A stretch of DNA of 64,000 bases from Aulostomus chinensis (Eukaryota; Chordata; Actinopteri; Syngnathiformes; Aulostomidae), in NCBI GenBank assembly GCA_037954235.1, contig JBBMOA010000018.1, forward strand, positions 3,290,001-3,354,000. Direction: 5' to 3'. The position numbers were made by a program, and so were the translations under genes. Below are positions 1-12,148 of the stretch, in pieces. Within the stretch, counting starts at the first letter, position 1. Every line of letters starts with the position of its first letter. The notes beneath the pieces are model-generated. The model worked only from the letters and a program-made list of their open reading frames with translations, was not told the DNA's origin and did not search any database.

Positions 1-330
1 ACAGCGCAGGAATGTTGCCACACACAAACTTGACGCTAAGTCAAACGCAGGGAGATTTGCCACGGTGGCGATGAACGTAATGGGGATTGTGGTTGGAGTT
101 TTAACGTGAGGGGAATTCATTTTTATGGCAAAGTGAATTCCAGGATCGGTTCGAACTCTGCTTTTACCAAATCTGATCTTCTAATTTTGTATTTAACATG
201 TAATAACTTTGGGAATGTAGCTTTAGCGATACTTCCCTCACATTCGTTGGGATGCTACCCTTACAACTAAGGGACAAGGAGGAACCGACGCCTGGAGTAA
301 ATGTTTCTGGTCCTGTGTGTGTCCATCCAG

Positions 331-3300
331 ACGCCGGTGGACACAGAGGACATGCAGCCCGCCCCCAACATCGACCACCTGCTGTCCAACATCGGGAGGA
401 CCGCTCTGCTTGGCGATGCCTCTGGTGAGCATTGGGCGACCTTCACCGTTAGCTCTGACCAAGCCGACCGGTAGCATTGCTGCTAGCTGTAACTGGCAAC
501 CCAAAGATGATGCTGCATTCTGTTCAAAGGTGGAAGCGGAGAGTTTGATTGCATTCATTCACACAATAGAATCTGAAGAAAATAATTGAAGAAATATGTA
601 AACGGCTTGTGAAGGAAACATTTCCCAGACTAATAGTTTGAGATTAAGCTTTTTGCTAAAAGAGTAAATTAAACTAGCACAAGCAACGACAGTCTCCGTA
701 GCCGTCTTGGCATCACATCAGATAACCAGAATCCCCGCTTGACTCAAATTCCTTCCTGGAAGTTTGTCCCAGTTTAAACCCAGAATTCCCTACTTTCCGA
801 CAGAACTGGAACGCAGCATAAGAAATTAAGTCTTACATCCGTTAGTATTTTGGAGTGTTTCTGTGTTTGATAGTGTGCCTATAATTCTCTCTTTTCTGCT
901 GACCTCTTTTTTTTCCTTCCACGTTGCTCATCTTTCACTTTCTCTGTACGTTTCTGCATTTCCTTCTCTTAGCTGAGCCTGTGGAGCAGCCACTGCGGTA
1001 GGATGGGAGGGAACTCCCCTGGCAATATGTGTGTGTGTGTGTGTGTGTGCGTGTGCGTGTGTGTGCATGTGTGATAGTGAGATAATGTGAATGCATGTGT
1101 GAGAGAGAGTGATGGTTTGTGTCTTCATGGTCTCCATTACACCCCCACCCCCTCCTGAAAGTCAAGGTCTCCCTCAGTGACAGACGGAGCTCTCTGTCAC
1201 TTCAATGTCTCGGTCTGACTAATGAATTAACAGATGAATGGACGCTTTCCACCTGACAAAGCTGCTCTACCTGAGACTGGAGAGTCAACTCTGCTCTGTC
1301 ACTGAGAGACAACTCTTTCACCGCTGGCCTTTTTATGCTCCGCCCATCCTACGGGCTGCCTCAGTCGCATCATCAGGCTCCGACTCTCTGTGTGCCTCCG
1401 GGTGGCGTCGTTTCAGACGCGTTCTGAATCGCGTCAGTCGTAAATACCTGCTGCGTTAAAAGATTTTGTCTGTGGCTCTTCGAATGGTTCTTGCTTCCTC
1501 CCTGATATGTACCACTTTGAGCACCACCGTTTCAAAAACAAATCCTCCGCTGTCAAGCACGTCATCATCGGTCAAATATGTGACTACAACACAATGGCCG
1601 TTTGGAAAGAACCAGTCTCTCCTGGCAGCTTTCTCTGGAACTCCTTGTCCAAGCGATTTCACACCACACGGCGCTTTCTTGGGTCCGAACCCTGGAGATA
1701 AGCTAGCGTGTGGTGTGGCGTCTGTGGTTCACGCTAGCTGAACAACCATTGACGTTTGGTTCCTCGGCACAAAATGTGAGTAAAATCTAAATGCGAAGGA
1801 TTTTGAAGACATACGCGTGTCTGAAAAACAGAGGTTGCTAACAAGTGGCGAACTGAAATCTCCAGACGCTGTTGAGAACATAAAACAACTTCAGGCCACG
1901 ATTAGAGGACGTGTGATGCTAGTTGTGCTAACACCGGTTAGCGTTGTACTTCTAACAGTTACATTCAAGCTTCAAAAATCCAATCAATTCAGTTAATTTG
2001 TTAAGATCATCTCGCTGGAAAGAAAAACCAGTTCAGTCTCATTTTTTTATACCAGGGCCATGCTAACTTCCGTGGTGGCCCCCAAAATTCCGTCATGCCT
2101 GCGTCGCTCTGTGCAGAGTGAGAGTCTGACTGGAGGAGCAGATGCTGAGAAAAGCAAATCAACAAACCAAAATTCCCTCTGGAACTCTAAACTGAACCTA
2201 GATCAGTCTAGTCGGTCTCCCGATGGATCCGTGTCAAGTGTCAACAGTCCCCCCCATCCCCCCCAGCAGCCGTCGCTCTGCTCTCTTCCTGTGTGAAGGT
2301 GCAGTGGGATGGCTGAGAGTGAGGTTGCGTTGCATAGGTGAGGTGGTGCCACAGCAGAGTCAGTGGAGACGGTGTCACAAACAACCTCACCAGACCTCAG
2401 CCGCATCTGGAACCTGACTTTACCCCAGTATACTGGGAGCTCACGTACAGAACCACTGCTACCAGAGACCCTGCAGCATCGAGCCTTCCCATTGGCTGTC
2501 TGGGCTACAGCTGGATGGGGGGTGTGTTCAGGTTGACTCGGCAAAGTGAACACGCTCCAGAAACCGTGTAAAACAGCTGTGACCGTTTCCCCTAATACAA
2601 AGATTTTGTCTACTGTTCTAAGAGGGAGGCCGTTCCTTCCTGAGTTTCACTCCCCTCCTCTTTTCTGCCACTGACCTTAAGAGGCCTCACACCACCCCCC
2701 CACCCCCGGTTAAACATGACACGAAAGACTAAAACAGGGCTCATCTATGTTTGTGAGAGAATCTGTTTCTCTTTTATTCCCTCAACGTTGTTTCTGGCTT
2801 CACGCCTCTCAGTGCTTCTTTGGTGACATCATCAGTGTGTGCTGTGGTTTCCTAATTTCCTCCGACATCCTGCCTCTCAGTCGTTGTTTCCTGTCCACAT
2901 ACTTCAGTGTGTAAATCAGTGTCTTTGGTCCGGGCTCTGTCAAGGTCAGAGGGCACAGAGGGCACAGAAGGAAGTGTCTTATTGGAGGAGCTGGTCAGCT
3001 ACTTCTGATTTTCTATCTGGGAGAGAACACAAAGCTGTCGCTGCATCGCTCACCACCGATTGCAACTTTTAAGACACGCTGCTGCCGCACCTCTGTCTCT
3101 GATGTCACAGCAGGTTCGCACAGGTGCCGGGAAACTGCAAAATCAGTGATTGCAGCTCCAGAGCGCCGCAGCAGCAGCTTTCTGTCCGGTTCTGTCAGAT
3201 TTGTCCTCAAAAAAAACGTGACGATCCCACTAACTGCCTTTGTGTCCTCCACCGTGACTCTTCACTGGCCCTCCTCGGCCTTTGGTTGCCTTCAGTAAAT

Positions 3301-3629
3301 CAGACTCTGGTGTTTTTATTCTCTTTTTCCCTCAGACTCAACCAACAGTGACTCAGCGAAATCAAAGGTAACATCCCCTTCCACCTCCTGTACATGCTCG
3401 CTCGTAACAACCCATATATGGTGCCTCAACCTAAAAACGCCCCCATCTTCTTCCTCAGGGGTCATGGGGATCGAAGAAAGACCTCACAGCCAAGGACTTC
3501 CTGACTCTGTCCATCATGTCAGCTGTTACGGGCCGCAAACGGAGGAAGCGCCACAACGCCCGCCGTGTGGGCAGCAGCACCGATGACGACTCGGAGCACG
3601 AGCCAATCAAAGCCGGACATCTAGGGGCG

Positions 3630-3660
<31 letters not shown>

Positions 3661-4901
3661 CAGAGTCGCCTGTAGGAGACACTGCTCCTCGAGCAGAGGG
3701 AGAGGTGGATGACGAAGAAGAAGACGAAGAAGAGGAAGATGAGGAAGTTGAAGATAGCGTAGTCAAAGAGGAGGTCAAAGAGGAGGTGGTGGCGGTTATT
3801 CCTGGTCGGCCATGCTGCCAAGAGGAAGAGGAGGAGGCAGGAGCTGAGCAGGCGGCCATGCTGCTGAACGAAGAGGAGACGCAGGTGGAGGTGAAAGGGC
3901 CGGCATGGCGCGCTCCCGAGGATGCACGCTCAATAGTTTCTGGTTACTCCACCCTCTCCACATTAGGGCGGAGCCTGGGCTCGGAGGGGAGGGGCGACGA
4001 TGCTGACGATGAGCACAGCGAGCTGGTGAGCGAGACGGACAATGAGAGCGGCTTCGCCTCACGCTCCCTGACTCAGGAAAGACCCGATAAAAACCCGCCG
4101 GCACCGGCGAGCACACAGCTGCCTGCCGTGCCGCGCAGCTTTCTCTACACACACTACAAACCCCCCGTACTCTCACCCACAAACCTTCTGGCTCCACCCA
4201 CGGCCCTCACACACTCTCCGGACTCTGCGGAGAGGAATGAAGGGGGGGCTCGCTCCACCACGCCCTCGTCGTCCTCGTTCTCCTCGTCCTCCACCACTCA
4301 CCGCCTGCACTCCCGGCCTTCCTTCAACTCCCACAAGCTGATCCAGTGTGACACTCTGGCCAGGAAGAAGCTGAAGGGGGAGAAAGCCAAGGCTCGCTCC
4401 CTGGACCTGTTGGAGCTGTCCGGGGCCATGGCCCAGGGCGACGGCGCCGGGCCAGAGGGGGCCCACAGAGTGAGGAGAGAGACCTCCAGAACCAACCCTT
4501 CCTCGGGCAGCAGCCAGGAGAGTCTTCGTCTGGCTCGACCCAAACCTGCGCTGCCCCCCAGCGAGGCGGCTTCCTTCACCCCGACGGGCTCAGGCGGTCG
4601 GTCTCTGGCGGAACAGGTCCGAGCCCGACTCATGGGCTCTGCCGATGACCTACGGAGTGTAGGACTGAGAAAACCACTATCGCCTGAGACGAGGAGGAAG
4701 AGACGAGCCTGGCGGAGACACACGGTGGTGGCCTCCCCGAGCGAGGCGTCCGACAAGAGACCCCCGCTGACTCTCAGTGAATTCCCCCTGTCTCCCATCA
4801 ACCAGGTCAAAACACCAGGGCTGCCTCAGGATGCTGACGGGTTCGAGCAAGGACCGGCGACACGTCAAGCACCCACCTCTAGATTTCACCAGTACCTGTG
4901 A
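331..4901 (+). CDS. arhgap23: Rho GTPase-activating protein 23, C-terminal part (5' exons outside window)
   Basis: Three coding exons are visible: 331-424, 3336-3367 and 3459-4901 (stop TGA 4899-4901), joining in frame to the last 522 residues. The family inactivates Rho GTPases by stimulating GTP hydrolysis. The PDZ, PH and RhoGAP domains lie upstream of the window; what is here is the tail just after RhoGAP. Seen: NIDHLLSNIGRTALLGD, then an SDSAKSKGSWGSKKDL stretch shared by ARHGAP21/23, a basic GRKRRKRHNARR patch, SSTDDDSE, long acidic runs, RSIVSGYSTLSTL, CDTLARKKL, LSPETRRKRR...WRRHTVV, and the terminus RFHQYL. The RSIVSGYSTLST and WRRHTVV motifs match ARHGAP23 rather than ARHGAP21. Teleosts may hold a and b copies; which one this is cannot be told. 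The acidic run (roughly 3630-3850) is expanded compared with my memory of the human protein. Confidence 0.9.
425..3335 (+). other. arhgap23 intron (2.9 kb)
   Basis: Intron between the donor at 425 and the acceptor ending 3335 (polypyrimidine tract then CAG). It holds a TG microsatellite at about 1027-1073. Around 1456-1741 there are short overlapping ORFs on both strands with no family I recognise. No other gene, RNA or repeat is recognised. Confidence 0.75.
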
Positions 4902-5409
4902 GTCCAGGCCGAGCCGTTGAGTCGGACCTGCCCAGCGTGAGCGCCGTCACGGTGCCATGGATGGGTCTTTGAGAGAAGCCACCCCCCTTTTCTTTTTCTT
5001 TTTTTTTTTAAAAAAAGCTCCACTTGCATGGCAAGGGGCATTCCAGTGTTGCCAAAGCTTTCGTGTGTTTCTTTTCCTTATACGTGTGCGTCTAATAATC
5101 CAGGCGCAGGGTGGAGACACACACAGACCTCATCACCGTGTTACAGCCAAGACTTCTCATCGGAGTAACAACCATCCTCCCTGTCGGGCTCGCAGTGAGC
5201 TGAGAGGGGAGCCCCAGCACAGCCTCCCTCGGTGCTTCTTCAACATTTAACTATCAAATCTGCAAAGGCACCCAAGTGAGCCAGTCAGCTGATATCACAA
5301 GTAGAGTGACACCATTTCAAGCCACTGATTTTCCTCAGTAGTCTTCCTGATCTGTTCCAACCGCAGACACTCGCACATTCACACCAGAACACAGTCACAA
5401 ACCCACGGT

Positions 5410-5411
<2 letters not shown>

Positions 5412-5450
<39 letters not shown>
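5412..5450. repeat. (TC)n microsatellite in arhgap23 3'UTR
   Basis: About 19 uninterrupted units. Confidence 0.95.
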
Positions 5451-5452
<2 letters not shown>

Positions 5453-6703
5453 CTGTTCATAGTGTGTAGCGCAACAATATTGTCTTGAGTGTTTTGTGTC
5501 GAATCATTTTGTAACATTTGTACAAAGCCTTGTTAAGTTAACCTTGTAAATATGAACATTGTGTTTGTTTTTACCTTTTTTATGGTTTACAAGAGTGCAC
5601 TCGAGTGCACGGTCATTTCTTTCAAGATGTTACTTGAAATGTCTCCCTTAATATATTCATTTGTTTGTTTATATTCAATATATATATATTATATATATAT
5701 ATATTTTGTATTAAAGTACACTCGTGGGTGCAGTCGTTCCAAGGGGACCGCGCCTGCTCCTCGTGTCCTCGTTGATGGCCTTCGTCGCCGGTGCAGAAAC
5801 CTCACAAGTGTTCGCAGGTTGGTTTGGTGATGGCGTGTGGCGGCAGCAGGAGGCGCGCCTCTCAGGCTGGGACGCTCAGGCAGCTCGCCTCTACACGACA
5901 GCTCGCGCCCTAAACTACGGTCCTCCCGCTGCAGCAGAACGAGGGGGAAGCTTAGGAACGTCCCAACACCCCCCCTCAGCTGGGCCAGCGTTGGCACTCG
6001 GGGGGTCCGTGCGGCGGCGCGTTCATCACCTCGGGGTCACACGCCGAGGTGGTCCTCACGAGGTCGGGCTCCTCTCAATCCTCCCCGGCCCGTGTGACGG
6101 TACGTCAGAGGGCTCACGAACACAAAACTGCCTGCAAAAAAAAAAAAAAGTTCTCTCATCTCGACCAGAACATAAAACAAACCGGAGGTGCAAGAGTTGA
6201 ACAACTTACCAATCAGTCAACCCAGTGATGGTTATTATAATAATAATAATGATATTAATAATAATAAGTTATATTCTTGTCTTACCTCACGATTGTTTCT
6301 ACAAGTGCCTGATTTCTGGAATGTGTTCTGCAGTGCCAATGTCGGGTCTTATCTTTCCGTTTCCTGTCGTTGTTTCTGGCTCTCCTCCCCTGTGCTTGAT
6401 GGCAGGCACTGACCCAAAGATGTGTACATTTAAAAAGAATTCAAGTATTTGAAAGGTTGTAAAAGGATTTCTTTTTTTAATTTCTTTTTTTTGTGTGTGT
6501 GTTTTGTTTTTTAAAAGCACACTTCAAGCCAAGGACATGTCTATGCATTCCCTTTGCCTTTCACACAGGCATTAACAGCGACGCTGCTCCGAGGGAAGAG
6601 ACGCAGCGCTTCTCTCTGCTGCTCTCCCTCACTGACTGAGGTGTGAACGATGGTACACCCAACAACCCAGACGACACTCAGCTCCCCGCCGCGAACACCG
6701 TCA

Positions 6704-6709
6704 AATAAA
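6704..6709 (+). terminator. poly(A) signal AATAAA, proximal, arhgap23
   Basis: Canonical hexamer on the + strand 1.8 kb after the arhgap23 stop. Candidate proximal cleavage signal. Confidence 0.4.
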
Positions 6710-6904
6710 TGTCTGAAATGTGATAACGTCTCGTGTTTAAAAACAACCTTTTTTTGTACATACTATCTTGACATGTAACATACTGTATTGTGTACATTTT
6801 GGAATTGCTTTTGAGTAAAACTAATATGACTGGACTTCAAGATTGTCCAAATGAAACCATTTCCCCTCATGGCTGCGTGCTTTAAAGCAAGGTTATATGA
6901 TGTA

Positions 6905-6910
6905 AATAAA
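6905..6910 (+). terminator. poly(A) signal AATAAA, distal, arhgap23
   Basis: Canonical hexamer followed within about 20 bases by an A-run and then a GT-rich stretch (GTGCGTTTGTGTGG), the classic downstream element. This is the best candidate for the transcript end. Confidence 0.6.
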
Positions 6911-6990
6911 CAGAACTACGTTTAAAAAAAAAAGTGCGTTTGTGTGGTTTGTGTTTGTATTTTTTTTTGGAGCCGTTTTGAACGAGCTGA

Positions 6991-7011
6991 GTGGCGCCAT
7001 CTAGCGGCCGC
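6991..7011 (-). promoter_or_regulatory. CTCF-like motif between convergent genes
   Basis: Read on the minus strand the site is GGCCGCTAGATGGCGCCA, close to the vertebrate CTCF core (CCACNAGRKGGCGC). It lies in the ~530 bp between the arhgap23 and hexim poly(A) signals. Binding is inferred from motif only. Confidence 0.45.
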
Positions 7012-7436
7012 AGATGAGTTCGGTCTCTCCAGGCCTGGTTGTACTTAACTGTTCCTGCATTTATGAAAACTTCAGTTCAGAGGTCATCGGACTCCGTAGA
7101 GAAAATTCGGGGGGGAGGGGGGGGATCAGCCGTAATTAGGAACCATGTTGAAACCTTGATGTCACATCTTAAGGTTCATTCGCTGTAAAAGGGGAATAAA
7201 TCCAGATTTAAGACAGAATTTAACAGATTTAACTCTAACTTGACATGACCTCATGCCCCCTCCACGCCGTGGTCACAGTTCCACTGAGAGACGTCGTCCG
7301 GACTGTGACGTGAACACAAACTCGTCACGTACAGTGGAAAAGCTCCAACCTTTATGAATCACTTCCTGTCTTACCAAAAAAAAAAAAAAAAAAAAACTTT
7401 CACAACACACGACAGTTAAAGTCAGAATTTCAAAAT

Positions 7437-7442
7437 TTTATT
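7437..7442 (-). terminator. poly(A) signal (AATAAA on minus strand), hexim
   Basis: TTTATT on the + strand, 430 bp past the hexim stop. A second candidate lies at 7530-7535. Neither is confirmed by transcript data. Confidence 0.45.
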
Positions 7443-7874
7443 TGAACTTAAGCTAACACACAATTTTTAAAACTCTGGAGGAAAAAAACTGCAATCTGGC
7501 CTGATTTGCTGCAGTTGATTTAATTTTTTTTTATTATTATTTTTCCTGGAAATGCAACGCACATATTTTCTTTTTGAACTCCAATGTGAGCAGATGGCTC
7601 CAAAATAGTATCACGTTGTCCAATACTTTATACAAAAATTTGTTTTTAAATATTTACATTTCCTTTGAAAAACAAAATAAAGAGAGAGAAGAAGACGAAT
7701 GACCAGGACACCTCAAAAGTCCAAATAGAAAAAAAGACCGTGAAGTTTTTGCATTTTCCAAAGACAGACAGGTAACAGAAACTGTTGACTTTTTAAATTT
7801 TGAACGCAGAAGTCCCATGTTTTACCTTAGAGAAAGAACGCCCACCCCCCGCCCCCCGCCCCCCATGTGCGTCC

Positions 7875-8948
7875 TCAGTTGGTGGCGACATGGCCCCTGT
7901 CGCTGCTCGGCTGGTTTTGAAGAAGCAGCTCTGTGTTTTGGGCCCTGAGTCTCTCCAGCTCCCTCTCCAGCTCTCTGAGCCGGACCAGCGAGCTCTCCAC
8001 GGTGAGACCCCCGGGCTCCACGGCGCGCCTCAGCCGGTTGTTCTCCTCCTCCAGCCGGGACATGCACTTTTCCAGCTCCAGGTACTCCTGCACCAGCTCC
8101 TGCTTGGTCATATTCTGCAGGCTCTCGACGTGGTACATCTCGTAGGTCTCAGAAAAGTCTCTTTGGAGAAACTCCCCACCTGCGTTACCGGGCCTCCCGA
8201 TGCCGTCACTCCCCCCGCCGCTACCGTCGTCCTCATCCTCCTCATCGTTGTCGAAGAGGTCCTCCTCGCTGCCCGTGTCCTCCATGCGGACACCGACCCC
8301 TGAGGGGCGCCTGGCCCCGGCCTCGGTGTTGAGGTCTGGCTCCTCTCGGTCGTGCTCATCCATGAGGAACTGGGTGGTGTTATAAGGGGCCACTGGAAGC
8401 CCTTTGGCGAACATCTCCTCCCTCAACCGGGAAGCCCTCGCAGTCTCCTTCTCCTCCAGGGCTTTCCTCTCCTCCCAGGAAAGTTTGTAATAGGGCTTCC
8501 AGTTGCGCTTCTTCCTGGTGGTCCGGCGCCTGTGCCTCTTCTTGCCCAGGCGTGCATCCAAGCCAGTGTCGGAGTCGACGGGAATGCCCTCCTCCGGCAC
8601 CTGGCTCGGAGTCTCCTCCAGCGGTTCTTCTTTGCATTTTCCCTGCGATGTGTGGAGATCACCAGCGGGCTTCTGGTGATCTGGAATCGGGCACTTCGTG
8701 CGATCGTTTCCGGTTGTGAAGACAGGGCACACCCCCCTCTGTCCGCCTTTCATTTGCCATAACTTGTCTGTGTTGATATCCCCACAGTTCTCCGCCCGCT
8801 GCTTCTGGGCTCTCTGGCGCCCCCTGTCGCCGTTCTCCGGCCCACCGCGGCTGCTGGCTGGGGGATGCTTCAAACCGACTCCGCTGCTCCCACCTGATGG
8901 GCTGCCTGAAGTTTTCAGGTGATGGTTCTGCTCCATTCGCTCTGTCAT
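7875..8948 (-). CDS. hexim1: HEXIM protein (7SK-dependent P-TEFb inhibitor), intronless
   Basis: Single open frame of 357 aa on the minus strand; human HEXIM1 is 359 aa and also intronless. HEXIM binds 7SK snRNA and cyclin T and holds CDK9 (P-TEFb) inactive in the nucleus, restraining RNA polymerase II pause release. Seen: a variable N-terminus (1-130), the RNA-binding basic motif KKRHRRRTTRKKRN (136-149), KPYYKLSWEER (151-161), the P-TEFb-inhibitory PYNTT (188-192) with QFLMDEHD after it, an acidic stretch (about 222-241), then FLQRDFSETYEMYH and a leucine-rich coiled coil (about 260-346) that in the family dimerises and binds cyclin T. The start MTERMEQ is the first ATG of the frame; an internal Met at residue 5 is an alternative. 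The gene is convergent with arhgap23 and divergent from plcd3. HEXIM1 versus HEXIM2 cannot be separated from sequence alone; length and neighbours favour hexim1. Confidence 0.95.
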   Translation of the reverse strand: MTERMEQNHHLKTSGSPSGGSSGVGLKHPPASSRGGPENGDRGRQRAQKQRAENCGDINTDKLWQMKGGQRGVCPVFTTGNDRTKCPIPDHQKPAGDLHTSQGKCKEEPLEETPSQVPEEGIPVDSDTGLDARLGKKRHRRRTTRKKRNWKPYYKLSWEERKALEEKETARASRLREEMFAKGLPVAPYNTTQFLMDEHDREEPDLNTEAGARRPSGVGVRMEDTGSEEDLFDNDEEDEDDGSGGGSDGIGRPGNAGGEFLQRDFSETYEMYHVESLQNMTKQELVQEYLELEKCMSRLEEENNRLRRAVEPGGLTVESSLVRLRELERELERLRAQNTELLLQNQPSSDRGHVATN

Positions 8949-9315
8949 CCCGACGGTCCGTTCTGGAGGTTCCGCTTTAACACATATTTTTTTTAGATGA
9001 TGCTCATCCTTTAAAAAAAGATATTTTTTTAAAGTTCTTTAAAAGAAGTTAAACTTAATTTTTTAACAACAACGGAAAAAGAATACGTATTCCCGAATGA
9101 CTAGAAATCACTAAAGTGGAGTTTAAAACAAACTCGCCAAGTAAAATTAAAGTTCCGAAGAGTAAACACTTGTTACTCCTCCAAGGGTTTGTCAGAGCAA
9201 CTGTCGCTAACTACTATTAACTATTTCGGTGCTGTCAGAGCCAACGTTCACCCGGAGACTGCGTCCCGCCGTCACAACAGTGTCCAGTGTGCTACCGAAG
9301 AAGACGGAGGTCCTG

Positions 9316-9580
9316 TTTATATACCAGCTCCGCCTCTAGCCATGCGCATGCTGCTGCTTGCCGCCCCCGTTTGCTTGTGGGACATGTGGTTCTACCTTCA
9401 CCGCAGAGCAGGCGGAGGTCCCAACGTCAAACTACATAGTCCACAAGTCAACGTTAACTGACGAGCACGTAAACCAATCAAATGTTACAATGTTGGTCAC
9501 ACTAAATTCCGCCCCTCTCTTTGTCGATTGGATGAGAGAATAATTTTGCTGTTGCTAAGCTTATATTATTTTCTGATTGG
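9316..9580 (-). promoter_or_regulatory. hexim1: hexim core promoter (TATA box and two CCAAT boxes)
   Basis: On the minus strand a TATATAAA box occupies 9316-9323, about 370 bp upstream of the hexim start codon. Further upstream lie a GC-rich GGCGGAGC element near 9330 and two CCAAT boxes (ATTGG on + at 9527-9531 and 9576-9580). The spacing fits a TATA-driven, CCAAT-assisted promoter with a start near 9285-9292. This is inferred from motifs. Confidence 0.55.
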
Positions 9581-12129
9581 ACATCGTGACAGTCAATCAA
9601 AAGTACGTAACGCACACTAAGAAAGCAGTCCCGGGCTTTTCTCAGGGCGCTACTATCTCCGAATAAAGGGGACAGTCGTAAAGTAAACCAAAGACAAAAC
9701 TCTTAAAATACGATAAAATTACTTTGTGGTCTTCTTAAAAGAAAGCAACAAATTCTTAGACGTAAGCCAGCAGCTTCGTTTGAACGACATAGCAAACAGT
9801 GGAACAACCCGATAGAAAGATAAAACAGAACCTCCCGTGTTTTAAGCCAAATGAAAGGAGCCTCATGCGGAAACTAGTCCGTTTTAAATGTTCATATATG
9901 CATACATGTTCACACGGCTGTTTTTACTGATGTAAATATCCTTTTCTCTTAATGGCACGAACTGCACCGTTCTGGTGTGGGTTTTGAGCATAAAATATTT
10001 CAGTATCAACGTTCCGTGTGTGCTGTGCGGAGTGATACGTTTTTTTGGAGCAGGGGCTCGCGAACTCTGGAATCAGCGTAAACAAACGACATTTATTGTC
10101 AAGCTACCGACACGAGCACATCTCCGAACCCCTCGTTGTTGAAGGGTGGGTCAGGCGATCTCACACTTGCTCGATAATCCTGTTACCAGTGGACGGTGCG
10201 GTGTAGAGCAGTTGAGAACATTTATGCGCAGCCCATTTTCGAATGTGTGCAGTGTTAGTTTTACACTGACGTGAGTGACAAGCTAAGGATAAGCTAGCTA
10301 GCTAATGTTAGCTAGCAAGGGAGCGTTTCGCGGTGACTTTCAAACGAAACACTGCATCGTTCCATAAAGTGTGAAGTTGAACGCACTAAAATCTTGAACA
10401 CATGTAACCTTTGTATGAATGGTAGTATTAAAACGTAAATCATGTCCGGGCCAGTACAAAGATAACGCCATTACGGCTAACGTCCACGAAGCTAGGCTAA
10501 CTATTGCTAACTAGCTCAAAGTACGTGTAGCATTAACGAAACATAAGACAATAAACGTGATCAGGTGGCTTCTCTTTCAAATACATGTGGATTAAACAGA
10601 TGCTTCAACGGTTCCGTTCCAGCAAACACGTTCAAAAAATTAAGCTCCCCTCTAAATAAATGGCTAACACTAGCTAACTAGGCCAGAGTATGTGTAGTGG
10701 GTCGGCGTAATAGCTGGAGCGCAATGGTTCCCGAAAGAGTGAAACATTACAAATCTAGGATTAATTGAAACACGGAATTCACACTTTGTAATACTTGATA
10801 CAGTCTGTGAGCGTGCACAAACACACCGTAGAGGTGTCTCGGTTCGTATTTAACCGTGACATGGGACACAGTGACCATTTTAGTTTCAGGAAGTAGACAG
10901 TTCCCAATCTTCCAAGGTAGCACTAAGGGTTCCCTTTAGTTTACTGAGGGTTAGCAAACTAGTTATACAATCCACCCACAGATCGCCCATAACTGTTCTT
11001 TGTTGTCCCTGTCAAATTAGAAACTCAAACTAATTAGGCTCTGGCTAAAAGCAGGTTAACCTTGTCACAGATTATTTTAATAGTCATTTATTTTTTGCAC
11101 ATTCATACACTGTCTGTTGAAGGACTACTTGCACACTCAATGTCCCACTTTTCATTGTAAAATAAGTCATTCCACCGACACCGTCATTATGTGGCGTGTT
11201 TTGCTATCTATCACTCTGAATTTCCACAAATGTTGCATTTACAGTCATGAAATAAGTAGGCTATTCATTCTTCAGCCTGTTATGGTGGTCCTGGTTGTAA
11301 TGACTGGGAATCCAATGGCCACAAACAACACAGGCCCACTGTTTCTACTAATAGAAGCAGGCAGAGTTTCAGCCAATGCACATGTAAGCAAACTGAGCCG
11401 GGACTTCTTTGAGGAAGAGGTGATGTGTGTCAGTTAATATGAAACCTAATGACCGTAGCGATGGAGGAATCATACCAAGGGTTTGCTGTAATATCAAATC
11501 AAGGAGCGGTGCAGCAAGAGAACCAAAGCTGCTCCTGCATAGATCACAGCTTGTGAGGATTAGCAGGCATGACTTAATCTCTCCCCCTGTCTAACATGGT
11601 TGTGGCTGCAATTGAGTGAAGATGAAAGATAGAAATTGTTTCAGGCCAACACTTGAAGTATTAAACAATAGCCGACGTCCTTCCAAGCACAGGGAGGCTC
11701 TCTGAGTCTGCACGGCTGCATTTGTGATGTGTGACAGAGCAAACAGGATGCTTGAGCTGCATTAATTGACTGAGTGAAGGAAACATATTATTTTTAAGCT
11801 CCGGCCACCCACCCCACCAAACCTGCTTGCTAGTGTGTGTGTGTGTGTGTGTGTGTGTGGATGGTTGCAGATCTGGCCATTTCTGATTTTCCAGACCGCC
11901 CAGATGAGCTCTGTCCCCCCTTCTTGCTGCTTTAACTCCATTAGAGAGACTCAAGTTTCCACCCTGTGCCCCCTCTTCATCCAGCCACACTAAATTGAAG
12001 TGTAAGCTCCCTCTCGTTTTCGTACAGCACATTAGCATTTTGATCTACAGCACTCATCTGTCCGTAGAAGATGGATTTGACTTCAATACAACGGGTTATT
12101 GTGGTTTAGATGCTCGCAGTTACTTTAAA

Positions 12130-12148
12130 TGACCAACAGGGGGTGCTG
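12130..12148 (+). promoter_or_regulatory. CTCF-like motif, hexim-plcd3 interval
   Basis: TGACCAACAGGGGGTGCTG matches the CTCF consensus around the CAGGGGG core with about four differences over 19 positions. Motif evidence only. Confidence 0.35.

Larger units (their letters stand above)
4902..6915 (+). other. arhgap23: arhgap23 3'UTR
   Basis: About 2 kb after the stop has no spliced coding pattern and ends in poly(A) signals. It contains a (CT)n run at 5412-5450, an (AT)n run at 5678-5706, an A-run near 6137 and AT-rich trinucleotide DNA at 6235-6268. ORFs around 5.7-6.1 kb are in GC-rich UTR sequence and resemble no known protein. The 3' end is inferred from the AATAAA signals. Confidence 0.6.

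Noticed and set aside
1456..1741. Overlapping open frames on both strands in the arhgap23 intron
   Set aside because: Short, no splice context or recognised family; could be a repeat-derived fragment but cannot be supported.
3455..3859. Minus-strand serine-rich frame of 134 codons
   Set aside because: Shadow of the arhgap23 glutamate codons; poly-Ser is the complement of GAG/GAA repeats.
5689..6200. Several open frames in GC-rich DNA downstream of arhgap23
   Set aside because: They lie in the 3'UTR before the poly(A) signals and show no protein resemblance.
7800..8303. Plus-strand 167-codon frame over hexim
   Set aside because: Antisense of the HEXIM coiled-coil and acidic coding region, whose own frame has clear family motifs.
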